From: Synechococcus sp. RCC307
Lineage (GTDB): Bacteria > Cyanobacteriota > Cyanobacteriia > PCC-6307 > Cyanobiaceae
Length of the DNA stretch: 64,000 bases
Assembly (NCBI GenBank): GCA_000063525.1
Contig: CT978603.1
Location: 429,105-493,104 of the forward strand
Reading direction: 5' to 3'
Positions 25,728 through 32,784 of the stretch are shown here, piece by piece. Both the position numbers and the translations under genes were made by a program. Below the pieces are notes generated by a model. That model was not told the DNA's origin. It worked only from the letters and a program-made list of their open reading frames with translations, and ran no database searches. Positions within the stretch are counted from its first letter, which is position 1. Each line of letters opens with the position of its first letter.

Positions 25728-26531
25728 CTAGGCCTGGCCTTGGCTTTTGGCAGCCGACAGTTGCTCTTCTAGGTGCTGATCGCCGAGCTCAAAGAGCAGG
25801 CGTTGCTTGAGCGAGTCGGTGAGCTCAGTGCAATGCAACTCCTCCAGTCGCACCACAATCCACCAGTCTTCGAGCTGTTTGGCTGGCCAGAGCTGGCCTG
25901 GTGTGCTGACTTGCAGCAGCTTGGCGAGCATCGGGTGGGGTTGGCTCAAGGGCACCGGTCCAAGCCTGCCCCCCTGCTGGCGTTCAGGGCCCTCGGAATA
26001 CTCCGAGGCAATCTCTTCAAAGCTGGCTTCGCCTTCTTTGATGCGCAGATGTAATTCATTGGCCAGGTGCTGGTCTTTCACGCGCAAGAGTGAATAACTC
26101 ACCTGATCCAGCTGACTTTTGCGTTCGAGGTAGTGGCTGTTGAGCTTGGCTTGCAGGTTTTGCTCGCACCACAACAGCCAGCGCCAACGGCGGGCCACAA
26201 ACTGCTGCCATTGCTCTGGGCTCAGCCCTTGTTGTTGTTGCCAGCGCTGCAGGGTTTGCGGGGAGTCGATGCGCTGCTGTTGGCACCACTGCTCCAGCAT
26301 GGCCTTGAGCTGCTCAGCTGGCGGCGGCGGAATGCTGTGGAGGCAATCATCGATGGCGGCCTCGCGCCGGGCTTGGCGTAAGAGTCCCCAGCTTGCAAGC
26401 TGCTGGCTGCTGAAGCTGCTTTGAGGATTCTTGGCTTGGTCCAACGGTTTGAGCCAATGGCTACACACTTCCTTATTAAGGGGCAGTTGGTCGCCATTGG
26501 CATCCCCCAATGGAGCTACATCAGTTGCCAC
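25728..26531 (-). CDS. Parvulin-type peptidylprolyl isomerase of the export operon
   Basis: A 267-residue SurA/PpiC-like protein without signal peptide. The N-terminal half is helical and Gln/Trp-rich. The C-terminal half holds a PpiC domain: VSYSLLRVKDQHLANELHLRIKEGEASFEEIASEYSEGPERQQGGRLGPVPLSQPHPMLAKLL. It stands 9 nt upstream of the ABC gene, and ppiC genes often precede such exporters in cyanobacteria, so a chaperone role for the exported substrate is inferred. Confidence 0.82.
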   Translation of the reverse strand: MATDVAPLGDANGDQLPLNKEVCSHWLKPLDQAKNPQSSFSSQQLASWGLLRQARREAAIDDCLHSIPPPPAEQLKAMLEQWCQQQRIDSPQTLQRWQQQQGLSPEQWQQFVARRWRWLLWCEQNLQAKLNSHYLERKSQLDQVSYSLLRVKDQHLANELHLRIKEGEASFEEIASEYSEGPERQQGGRLGPVPLSQPHPMLAKLLQVSTPGQLWPAKQLEDWWIVVRLEELHCTELTDSLKQRLLFELGDQHLEEQLSAAKSQGQA

Positions 26532-26562
26532 TGCTATGGATGGAGTGGCAACTGGGGATGGA

Positions 26563-26652
26563 ATGAACGGCGATTCAGAAACCTGGCAAGTGGCCCTAGT
26601 GATGGGCGCCGTTGTGGTGGTGCTGATCGTGTTGTCGGTGAACGCTCAGTAG
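26563..26652 (+). CDS. Single-helix membrane microprotein (29 aa)
   Basis: A 29-codon frame, MNGDSETWQ followed by the hydrophobic helix VALVMGAVVVVLIVLSV and NAQ. GGGGATGGA just upstream can serve as a ribosome-binding site. An in-frame ATG at 26536 would give 38 residues. It is divergent from the ppiC operon and its end overlaps the next minus-strand gene by 7 nt. No family recognised; clean topology makes chance less likely. Confidence 0.5.
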   Translation: MNGDSETWQVALVMGAVVVVLIVLSVNAQ

Positions 26653-26885
26653 AAGCGAAATTTGCCCATGCCTGGATTGGCTTGGCATTTGCTGTGCAGT
26701 TCTTCTCTGAGCTCACGCAGGGCTAAATCGCGCTCTTCGCGGCTGAGGATGTCCCAGCGGAAGAGAAGTTTGATCGTGGTGCGGTCATGGGCCAGCCCCC
26801 AGCGATCGCCATGGCGACGCACGGCTTCCCGTTTGGCGCGTATCACCCAAGTGGCGCGATCCGTTGCAATGGTGCTTGGTGACAA
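26646..26885 (-). CDS. Small basic hypothetical protein
   Basis: About 79 residues from a TTG at 26885; a TTG at 26963 would add a non-protein-like stretch. The core ATWVIRAKREAVRRHGDRWG, FRWDILSREERDLALRELREEL and KFRFY is charged and helical, suggesting a small soluble, possibly nucleic-acid-binding protein. No family recognised. Confidence 0.55.
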   Translation of the reverse strand: MSPSTIATDRATWVIRAKREAVRRHGDRWGLAHDRTTIKLLFRWDILSREERDLALRELREELHSKCQANPGMGKFRFY

Positions 26886-27102
26886 CAAGGGCGCACGCCG
26901 ATCACTCGATCTCAACGTATGGAGGCTGTGGGGTGATGGCCTGGATGCCCTACACAATTTCAACTGTTGAAAAGAAAATTAAGCCAACGCACATCACCTG
27001 CACCATCAAGTTGGTGTTTTTGCTGAAACGGTTGTCCTTAACACCTTCACCCGCCGTGCGCTGACCTACAAATCAACAGTTGGGTAGCTCCAGCACAACA
27101 CC

Positions 27103-27142
27103 AAAAAAGAGGGTGGGGCCTTTGGGAACTCACCCTTTTTTC
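27103..27142. terminator. Bidirectional rho-independent terminator
   Basis: GGGTG and CACCC form a stem, flanked by AAAAAAGA (27103-27110) and TTTTTTC (27136-27142), so it can act on either strand. It lies 15 nt beyond the stop of the minus-strand gene at 27157, its most likely user. Confidence 0.65.
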
Positions 27143-27156
27143 TTGGCGATCTGTGC

Positions 27157-27420
27157 TCAGAGTGAGAGGCTCTGGGGGCTCAGCTCTTCTTGAATGATGC
27201 GCTTGCTTTCAGCGCGCTCAAGCTGCCAGTTCAGCAAGAACTCTTTGGCCATATCTTTTAAGCGTTGCAGGTCATCAATGCCGTCAAGGTGTCGGCGGCT
27301 CTGCTCAAGCTCAAGATGCTGATTCAGAGAGAGTGCAATGCTCGGCTGCATGAATTCAGTGGCTTCTGTACTAATTTTTGTTGACAAAAGCGTTTGAGTT
27401 GTTGCAACTGCGACAGACAT
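27157..27420 (-). CDS. Hypothetical protein (87 aa)
   Basis: Starts at ATG 27420 close to an AAGGGG purine run; an internal ATG (MQPSIAL) would give 64 residues. The C-terminal half is a charged helix pair (SLNQHLELEQSRRHLDGIDDLQRLKDMAKEFLLNWQLERAESKRIIQEEL). No membrane segment. A terminator follows directly. Family not recognised. Confidence 0.6.
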   Translation of the reverse strand: MSVAVATTQTLLSTKISTEATEFMQPSIALSLNQHLELEQSRRHLDGIDDLQRLKDMAKEFLLNWQLERAESKRIIQEELSPQSLSL

Positions 27421-27460
27421 GCCCCTTTGTTACCGCATCCCGACAAGCTGGTTGGAACGC

Positions 27461-27736
27461 TTAAGGCTGCGCCTGCTTTGTGTGGGTTCCTGCCATGGCT
27501 TGCTTGGGAGATCTCTCGACAACGCCGATGTGCCAGCCCCCCTCGAGTTCAGAGGGCTGAGCTGAGTGTTGAGGTTGAATGCCATTGAGCGCAGCAATCG
27601 GGGCCGATTGCAAGATCTGCAGGGCTTCGCCCATGGCTTTGTGGGCTGCGGCGCGATGGGTCGGGGATTGCGCTGAGCAAGCAACCGCGCCAACTGCTTC
27701 TAATAAATGGTCGAGTAATTCGGCACTCTCTGACAT
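27461..27736 (-). CDS. Hypothetical protein (91 aa)
   Basis: The N-terminal half (MSESAELLDHLLEAVGAVACSAQSPTHRAAAHKAMGEAL) looks like a real helical protein; the C-terminal half is low complexity. Begins at 27736 or one codon earlier. No family recognised and no operon partner. Confidence 0.5.
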   Translation of the reverse strand: MSESAELLDHLLEAVGAVACSAQSPTHRAAAHKAMGEALQILQSAPIAALNGIQPQHSAQPSELEGGWHIGVVERSPKQAMAGTHTKQAQP

Positions 27737-27831
27737 CATCGACCTGGTTTATTGGGTCAAATTCTGGTCAGTTTTGAGTTGTTGATCTGCAGTGCTCAGC
27801 ACAGCTTCAGCATGTGCTGACAAAACCGTAA

Positions 27832-28161
27832 TTACTGCTGGCGTGGATCCTCCCAGAAAACGACGAGCGTGAAATCGTCTTGGCGGCTAAAGCCAATCCC
27901 CAGGGTGTGATTGTCGCGTTGGTACGTCTTGCCCTGCTCGCTGGCGGCAAAGTCATAGCGCTGCCCATCGATGCTGATGGTCACATCCCCCTGCTTCTGG
28001 CTGAATTGGCATGGCACCGGCTCGGGGAGTTCAGCGCTGTTGTCGCTTTCACGAAACAGCGCGCACCAGGCTGTTTTGGATTCGGCTTCGGCTGTGTTGC
28101 TGCAAGCACTCAGCAGCCCAAGTCCGGCCCCCAGGCTGAGCGCGATCAGAGCACCTCGCAT
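27832..28161 (-). CDS. Lipoprotein of a local WCxL paralog family
   Basis: A 109-residue protein with a lipoprotein signal (LSLGAGLGLLSAC, lipobox cysteine near residue 20). The mature part has the pattern WCALF, VPCQFSQKQGDV, ISIDGQRYDF, GKTYQRDN, FSRQDDFTLVVFWEDP. The protein at 42348-42650 shares the same order of conserved residues (WCSLM, GPCDFRQ, GRYYTRRN, FERGGYILTVFQ), so these are paralogs. ATG 28161 is the start that yields the lipobox. Function unknown. Confidence 0.7.
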   Translation of the reverse strand: MRGALIALSLGAGLGLLSACSNTAEAESKTAWCALFRESDNSAELPEPVPCQFSQKQGDVTISIDGQRYDFAASEQGKTYQRDNHTLGIGFSRQDDFTLVVFWEDPRQQ

Positions 28162-28258
28162 CGGTTCCAGTTTCCACCGGTTTCGTTCTACTGCGTTCCA
28201 AGGGCTTTGCCATGGCCGGTTCATTGCTAGGGGTTGGGTCGTACTGACGTCGGTCTCT

Positions 28259-28918
28259 GTGCTGTTCAACCTCAAGGAGCGCCTCCAGTCGCTGCGGATG
28301 CTGAAGGGGCTGGGTCAATTTCTGCAGCATCCAGATGATTTGCAGAGCGTTTACGCGGTGGCGGCCAGCGTTCAGGGCAGTCCCATGGCGGCTCAAATGA
28401 TGCGCCACATGCTCAGTGAGCCAGGCATCGCCGCCATGATTCAGGAGCAGTGGCGGCCTGCCGCCATCGACCTTGATGCACTGGAACAGCTACCAGCCGG
28501 GAGCTTGGGGCAGTGCTACGCCTCGCAGCTCAAAGCTCAGGGCATCACGCCAGAAACCTTGATTGACCCGGCGCCGATTACCAACGACCAAGACTTCATC
28601 GTCCATCGCCTCAAAGAAACCCACGACATCGTTCATGTGTTGACCGGTTTTGGGGTTGATGGAGTGGGCGAAATTGGTTTGCAGGCCTTCAACCTGGCGC
28701 AGAATCGATCGCCATTGGCTGTGCTGTTGATTTTTGGTGGGATGCTCAAAACGCTTCAAGATGACCAGCCGCTGGAGGCGCTCTTGCATGCCATCAGCCG
28801 CGGTTTTGAGATGGGCTTAAAGGCTGAATGTGTGGTGGGCTACAAGCTCGAGGACGGCTGGCAACGGCCCTTGAGTGAGTGGCGCGCAGAGCTCAAACTG
28901 CCGCAGGCTTTGGCATAA
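28259..28918 (+). CDS. Coq4 family protein
   Basis: A 219-residue protein related to Coq4, the scaffold/C1-decarboxylating protein of ubiquinone synthesis in mitochondria; cyanobacteria make plastoquinone instead, so the local role is open. RLKETHDIVHVLTGFGVDGVGEIGLQAFNLAQ carries the HD-x2-H motif that binds zinc in Coq4. GTG 28259 is the likely start. Its stop codon lies in the T-tract of an opposite-strand terminator. Confidence 0.82.
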   Translation: MLFNLKERLQSLRMLKGLGQFLQHPDDLQSVYAVAASVQGSPMAAQMMRHMLSEPGIAAMIQEQWRPAAIDLDALEQLPAGSLGQCYASQLKAQGITPETLIDPAPITNDQDFIVHRLKETHDIVHVLTGFGVDGVGEIGLQAFNLAQNRSPLAVLLIFGGMLKTLQDDQPLEALLHAISRGFEMGLKAECVVGYKLEDGWQRPLSEWRAELKLPQALA

Positions 28919-28944
28919 AAAAAGGCGGGTTTCCCAGTCCCGCC
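28917..28944 (-). terminator. Rho-independent terminator acting on the minus strand
   Basis: On the reverse strand GGCGGG (28944-28939) pairs with CCCGCC (28929-28924) and is followed by seven T residues (28923-28917). No annotated minus-strand gene ends here, so it implies a minus-strand transcript from the region 28945-29110. Confidence 0.75.
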
Positions 28945-29100
28945 TCGTAGCCCACTTGTCGGAGTACCAAAGGTTCGACGCTCCCTTGGTGCACCTGTTA
29001 TGACGAGGCTGAGAGGAAAAAACAGTCGTGATGAATACCTAGTGGGACCGCTTCACACAGCGGCACCTGGTCGAAACACCTAGATCGTGGACGAGCCACG
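28924..29100 (-). ncRNA. Candidate structured non-coding RNA with own terminator
   Basis: The reverse strand of this gene-free stretch is unusually self-complementary. CGTGG/CCACG at 29086-29100 forms a hairpin. CCGCT/AGCGG (29048-29063) is extended by GTG/CAC and ACC/GGT outward to 29037-29071. ACCAA/TTGGT closes a hairpin at 28966-28990. ACGAGGC (29003-29009) can pair with GCCTCGT (28942-28948), which overlaps the terminator stem, so the two folds exclude each other. It could be a homolog of a known RNA such as 6S (Yfr7); I cannot confirm that by eye. Confidence 0.5.
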
Positions 29101-29126
29101 TTGACGGTATTGGGTTGTCGTGTGCG

Positions 29127-29567
29127 GTGAATCATCCCTCGGTCGATCTGAGCATGGCGATTCAGATCTCAATGGCCCCGGCATTTCTGCTGGTGGCGAT
29201 TAGCAACTTGATCAATGGCATCACCGCAACGCGCCAACGCATCATTGATCGCTATCGGGAGCTCTCAGCAGAGAACCGGGATGTGCTCATCCCTCCTGAT
29301 GATGTCGAGTATGAAAAAAGTGTGCTTCGCCATCGGGTTTCGCTCTCGACTCGAGCCATCACCTTGCTGACCAGCGCCATCATGTTGATCGCGTTGGTGA
29401 TCTTCATCATCTTCATCAGCTTGGTGAGTCCAGCGATTGATCTCACCTTGACCTTGGCCCCCTTGTTTGCATTCGCCATGTTGAGCGTGATCGTGGCCAG
29501 TGTGTTTTTCCTCAGGCAGCTGCGTGTGTCATCACAGCAGCTGCGCCGCATCGGTCTTTCGGCTTAG
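29127..29567 (+). CDS. DUF2721 family membrane protein
   Basis: About 146 residues with three membrane helices: IQISMAPAFLLVAISNLINGI, then after a charged loop (RQRIIDRYRELSAENRDVL) ITLLTSAIMLIALVIFIIFISLV and LAPLFAFAMLSVIVASVFFL. This is the DUF2721 layout. Start is GTG 29127 or ATG 29154. Function unknown. Its stop overlaps the next convergent gene by 4 nt. Confidence 0.85.
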   Translation: MNHPSVDLSMAIQISMAPAFLLVAISNLINGITATRQRIIDRYRELSAENRDVLIPPDDVEYEKSVLRHRVSLSTRAITLLTSAIMLIALVIFIIFISLVSPAIDLTLTLAPLFAFAMLSVIVASVFFLRQLRVSSQQLRRIGLSA

Positions 29568-29740
29568 AGCTTGCAAAGAGACCGGATGTGGGCGATCGCA
29601 ATTTTGCGCTCAGCCTTGGTGCGTGGTTCATGGGGCAAGCTGAAAAAGTGATTGGGCCCGATGAACAAGACCCCGCCTTGCGTGCGCACCACTTCAAAGC
29701 GCCACGCTGCCAACAGCTTCTGGTAAGTGATCTCTGTCAT
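29564..29740 (-). CDS. Small hypothetical protein (58 aa)
   Basis: From ATG 29740: MTEITYQKLLAAWRFEVVR, then GGVLFIGPNHFFSLPHEPRTK and a terminal helix RKIAIAHIRSLCKL. Compact, soluble, plausible single domain. An upstream in-frame start at 29866 gives a less protein-like extension. Not recognised. Confidence 0.55.
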   Translation of the reverse strand: MTEITYQKLLAAWRFEVVRTQGGVLFIGPNHFFSLPHEPRTKAERKIAIAHIRSLCKL

Positions 29741-30057
29741 CCCTTCATCGTTGCCCCAATCGCTGGTCAGCAGCTGAAGCGGCAGATCAGGGTTGCGTGA
29801 AAAGCCCCTGAGGGGAAAGTCGAATCTGGACTTTTCTGTTACGCCAGCAAAAAATCTTTTGCGCAACGATGGATTGGGGTGGACACGTCATCACCCCCTT
29901 TCCCATTCCATGACAGCTCAACAGCAGTGAGCTGGATTCTCGGTTGATGCCGTGATGATGGGGGCGTGGGACCACTGCATTGCCCCATCTGTATTGGCCT
30001 GGGTCTGATCAGCATGACCCGAGTCTTGGCATGGCTGCGTTTATGGCAGCTGGTCGC

Positions 30058-30255
30058 TCAGGAGTAGTAGCGGCCGACGCTTTTGTTCACCAGCTCAGGC
30101 TTAAGGCCCAAGTTGTTGGCGATCTGGCGTTGCGACATGCCGAAAGCCCGCAGCCTTGCAATGCGCTTGGTGTCGGGCTGCCCCAACCGGTACAGACGGG
30201 CCATGCGGGCGTAGAGGTCGCGGCGCCACAGGTTTTGCATCCAGCCCATGCGCAT
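30058..30255 (-). CDS. Small helix-turn-helix protein
   Basis: A 65-residue basic protein whose middle reads RIARLRAFGMSQRQIANNLGLKPELVNKSV, a typical HTH in which MSQRQIANNLGL is the first helix-turn and the rest the recognition helix. It could be a transcription factor or a remnant of a recombinase/transposase DNA-binding domain. Starts at 30255 or 30249. Confidence 0.65.
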   Translation of the reverse strand: MRMGWMQNLWRRDLYARMARLYRLGQPDTKRIARLRAFGMSQRQIANNLGLKPELVNKSVGRYYS

Positions 30256-30362
30256 TGAATGTCAGCTCACAACTGAAGTGTGTGCAGCTGTGTGCCGATA
30301 TTTCTCTGCCTTCAGGGTTTTTCCAGACCAGCCACATTGGTGGTGGTTTGAGGTTTGCGGCC

Positions 30363-30602
30363 ATGGGCTATCTCCGCTGCGTGATGGCGTTGGCGATGGT
30401 GGTGCCATTGGCGTCGCAGGCCCGCGCTGATGGCATCCGCTTTCTGCCGGATGATGCGCAAATCGCCTGCCGAGCGATCTTGCCCCAGTGCTTCACCCAA
30501 GCGGGTTGGCATCGCCTTTGCCAAAACGATCCAGCCATGGCCAAGGCGCATCAGGTTGCTTGCCGCCAAGCCGCCGCTGGCGTGAAGGACGCGGTTGACT
30601 AG
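30363..30602 (+). CDS. Small exported cysteine-containing protein
   Basis: A 79-residue protein with signal peptide (MGYLRCVMALAMVVPLASQARA). The mature part has four cysteines (IACRAILPQCF, LCQNDP, VACRQA), enough for two disulfides. No family recognised. It ends 23 nt before the SDR gene on the same strand. Confidence 0.6.
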   Translation: MGYLRCVMALAMVVPLASQARADGIRFLPDDAQIACRAILPQCFTQAGWHRLCQNDPAMAKAHQVACRQAAAGVKDAVD

Positions 30603-30625
30603 GACTGACTGGAGAAGCTGTTCCC

Positions 30626-31312
30626 ATGGGGCCAATCGCCGTTTCAGGTGCGTCCGGTAAAACCGGCTGGCGGGTTGTTGATGAAGCCCTGCAGCGTGGG
30701 TTGGGTGTGCGGGCGATCGTGCGGCCCAACTCAGTCGTGCCGACGCCGCTTGCTGAAGCCGAGCGACAGGGCCGTTTGCAGGTGTTCAGGCTTGAGCTCA
30801 ACACTGCTGAGGCGTTGCACCATGCCTTCAATGGCTGCTGCGCCCTGGTGATTGCCACCGGTGCACGCCCGTCGATCAATTTGGTGGGTCCGCTGCAGGT
30901 GGATGCCTTTGGTGTGCGCTCTCAGCTCAAGGCCTGCGCAGCGGTTGGTCTGTCTCGGGTTGTGTTGGTCAGTTCGCTCTGCGCTGGGCGCTGGCGGCAT
31001 CCGCTCAATTTGTTTGGGCTGATCTTGCTCTGGAAGCGGCTTGGTGAGCGCTGGCTTGAGCAGAGCGGACTGGATTGGACGGTGATTCGGCCTGGCGGCC
31101 TCAGTGAAGATGACAGCCGCAGTGGGCAGGAAGGGGTTGTCTTTAGTGGCGCTGATCAACAATCAAGCAGCAGCATTCCCAGGCGTCTGGTGGCTCAGGT
31201 GTGTCTAGATGCTTTGGACGAGCCTGAAGCTTGCGGCCGCATTATTGAAATCACCAGCTCAGCCCAGCAGCCGCGTTGCAGCCTTGGCGAATGGCTCGCT
31301 CAACCCGTTTGA
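30626..31312 (+). CDS. Atypical short-chain dehydrogenase (NAD(P)H-binding)
   Basis: A 228-residue protein of the atypical SDR group: VSGASGKTGWRVVDEALQRG is the nucleotide-binding GxxGxxG loop, LVIATGARPS follows strand 4, and VVLVSSLCAG then LDWTVIRPGGLSED match the C-terminal half of cyanobacterial SDRs such as the divinyl-reductase or Ycf39-like group. The YxxxK catalytic pair is absent, as usual in this group. Substrate unknown. Confidence 0.82.
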   Translation: MGPIAVSGASGKTGWRVVDEALQRGLGVRAIVRPNSVVPTPLAEAERQGRLQVFRLELNTAEALHHAFNGCCALVIATGARPSINLVGPLQVDAFGVRSQLKACAAVGLSRVVLVSSLCAGRWRHPLNLFGLILLWKRLGERWLEQSGLDWTVIRPGGLSEDDSRSGQEGVVFSGADQQSSSSIPRRLVAQVCLDALDEPEACGRIIEITSSAQQPRCSLGEWLAQPV

Positions 31313-31391
31313 GCAGTGATTTGGAGTGTTTGTCCCTATGGCGCCTGCCTAAGAACGATTTAGACCGGAATTAGCCGGGAGAAAGACAGTG

Positions 31392-31559
31392 ATGAATGCC
31401 ATGGCTTGTGTGGTGAATCCGTTGGCACCTTTGGAGACTCCAATGGGTTCCAGGCCACGTCCTCTGCATGATCTGGCGCATGAATCCCACGACCAGTTTT
31501 GGGAGAAGGAGTGCGCTGAACGCCCCAATGCTCTGGGTTGTCGCCTGTTTGACGATTGA
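31392..31559 (+). CDS. CP12-like microprotein (55 aa)
   Basis: The C-terminus reads WEKECAERPNALGCRLFDD, matching the CP12 GAPDH-binding loop pattern (C-x-E-x-P-x-A-x2-C-x2-[YF]-DD) with both cysteines. The upstream AWD-x-VEEL motif and N-terminal cysteine pair of canonical CP12 are missing. CP12 redox-gates the Calvin cycle by binding GAPDH and phosphoribulokinase; a shortened form probably binds only GAPDH. GGGAGAAAG lies 9 nt before ATG 31392. Confidence 0.7.
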   Translation: MNAMACVVNPLAPLETPMGSRPRPLHDLAHESHDQFWEKECAERPNALGCRLFDD

Positions 31560-31601
31560 TCCTTTGGCGTTGATGCCAATAGCAACTTGCCTTAAAACGC
31601 A

Positions 31602-31808
31602 ATGAACGTGTTCCCGTCAGTGATGAACCAATCCCTGCCTCAGGACATGGCATCACAACCCTCTCTGCAACTTGTGCAGCCAGAAGATTTCAGTCATGGC
31701 ATGGTTTCAGTTGGAGCTCAGATCGCTGAGCTCAATTCTCTGACTGATCTTGTTGCCAATTTGGAGCAAGACGCCCTTACGGGCGGCGCTGACTTTGTTG
31801 GAAAGTAA
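31602..31808 (+). CDS. Small hypothetical protein ending in a GG motif
   Basis: A 68-residue frame (61 from ATG 31623). The C-terminal half, QIAELNSLTDLVANLEQDALTGGADFVGK, is an amphipathic helix ending in GG only five residues before the stop. That recalls double-glycine leaders of exported peptides but with almost no cargo. No family recognised. Confidence 0.45.
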   Translation: MNVFPSVMNQSLPQDMASQPSLQLVQPEDFSHGMVSVGAQIAELNSLTDLVANLEQDALTGGADFVGK

Positions 31809-31975
31809 GAGCTGACACAGCTCGCTGCTCAAAGCGCCGACAAGCTGAAATCACCGGGTATGCCCCAGGGAGCAGGAGCTGGGGTGTCACCGGTAGGGCT
31901 GGTAGTGCCTTCACCTCGAGGCCCCAGCCCGCTAACTGCAACCGGCATCAGCTGATGCCTTCTGATGATTGAGCG
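31809..31975. other. Intergenic region with inverted repeats
   Basis: GAGCTG-ACA-CAGCTC (31809-31823) is a perfect short palindrome just after the preceding stop. CCCCAG/CTGGGG (31863-31868 and 31879-31884) forms a second stem without a T-tract. I see no gene. Confidence 0.4.
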
Positions 31976-31978
31976 GTG

Positions 31979-32203
31979 TCAGCTTTTGGCGCCTTCTTTC
32001 TCAGGCGCCTCATCGGGCTCCTGATCAGCAATTTGTCCAAGCACCATCGAAGCTTGCAGTTGATCGGGGAGATCGCCAATGGTCAGCAGAGCTTTGAGCA
32101 CCAGCTGGGAGCGGGCTTCTTTCGGCAGGCCAGGACGCAGCTTCTTGACGGTGTTCCAGAGCTCTTGGCCCGCCTCTTTGATCAGCTCTTTGTCTGTGGC
32201 CAT
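31979..32203 (-). CDS. Small charged hypothetical protein
   Basis: A 74-residue helical protein from ATG 32203: MATDKELIKEAGQELWNTVKKLRPGLPKEARSQ, then LVLKALLTIGDLPDQLQASMVLGQI and a charged tail. Amphipathic, soluble. Not recognised. Confidence 0.6.
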   Translation of the reverse strand: MATDKELIKEAGQELWNTVKKLRPGLPKEARSQLVLKALLTIGDLPDQLQASMVLGQIADQEPDEAPEKEGAKS

Positions 32204-32314
32204 TCCTGTTGCACTAGAGCCCATCAACCTAGCTTGTTGCTTCTCAGGCACTCGAGCTAGGACCGGTATGACCTCTCAGTCGATGGTCATGAGAGGGCAA
32301 GGGAGACGCCGTCG

Positions 32315-32491
32315 ATGAAGCCCTGCTCTTGGTTGGCGATTGCAGTGATGCTCTCTCTCTGGGCCTCTGGTGTTGTGGCTCAACAAGCTGAGGAGCCCGA
32401 TCAGCCCGCTGATCGGGCAGAGGATTGCCGCATTGGCGTTGATGAAATGGAGCACTTTCGGCGCACTCGCCGGTTAACCAAAAGCTGCTGA
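32315..32491 (+). CDS. Small exported hypothetical protein (58 aa)
   Basis: MKPCSWLAIAVMLSLWASGVVAQQ is a complete signal peptide, preceded by GGGAG 10 nt upstream. The mature part is about 36 residues, acidic first (EEPDQPADRAED), then basic (FRRTRRLTKSC), with two cysteines. It ends one base from the convergent Pmp3/YqaE gene. Confidence 0.6.
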   Translation: MKPCSWLAIAVMLSLWASGVVAQQAEEPDQPADRAEDCRIGVDEMEHFRRTRRLTKSC

Positions 32492-32492
32492 T

Positions 32493-32708
32493 TTATTTGC
32501 GCGTGATGATGATGTAGAGCGCGTGGATCACAGCAACGGGCCACATGATCGCTAGGACCGGCAAACCCAGGCCGCCAAAGCTGAGCAGCCAGAAGATCAG
32601 GTTCAGCCAAAACGCACTGGCTTGAACGCCTACCTGGGTGGCAACAGCCAGCGGCGGCAGAAAGAACGCCAGGATGATGCGCAAAAGATCAGCGAGCATG
32701 ACCTTCAA
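32493..32708 (-). CDS. Pmp3/YqaE (UPF0057) family membrane protein
   Basis: A 71-residue protein with the family pattern LRIILAFFLPPLAVATQVGV, a hydrophobic middle and PVAVIHALYIIITRK. Pmp3 homologs are stress-linked membrane proteolipids. It is about 20 residues longer than the bacterial form because of a longer second hairpin (LLSFGGLGLPVLAIMW). ATG 32699 is an alternative start. Confidence 0.82.
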   Translation of the reverse strand: MKVMLADLLRIILAFFLPPLAVATQVGVQASAFWLNLIFWLLSFGGLGLPVLAIMWPVAVIHALYIIITRK

Positions 32709-32784
32709 GGTTCTGCCCCTGCTTTAGCTCGATTGCGAACACCTTGCTGCTGAGAGGTCAGTGGACCTTTGATGGATGCATCCA

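Noticed and set aside
26960-27070. Minus-strand frame ending NTNLMVQVMCVGLIFFSTVEIV
   Set aside because: The hydrophobic end looks protein-like, but there is no start codon before the second half of the frame, so the coding part would be 18-19 residues.
28924-29100. tmRNA or SRP RNA as identity of the structured RNA
   Set aside because: No proteolysis tag ending in AA, no tRNA-like acceptor end, and no SRP GGAAG-type loop were found.
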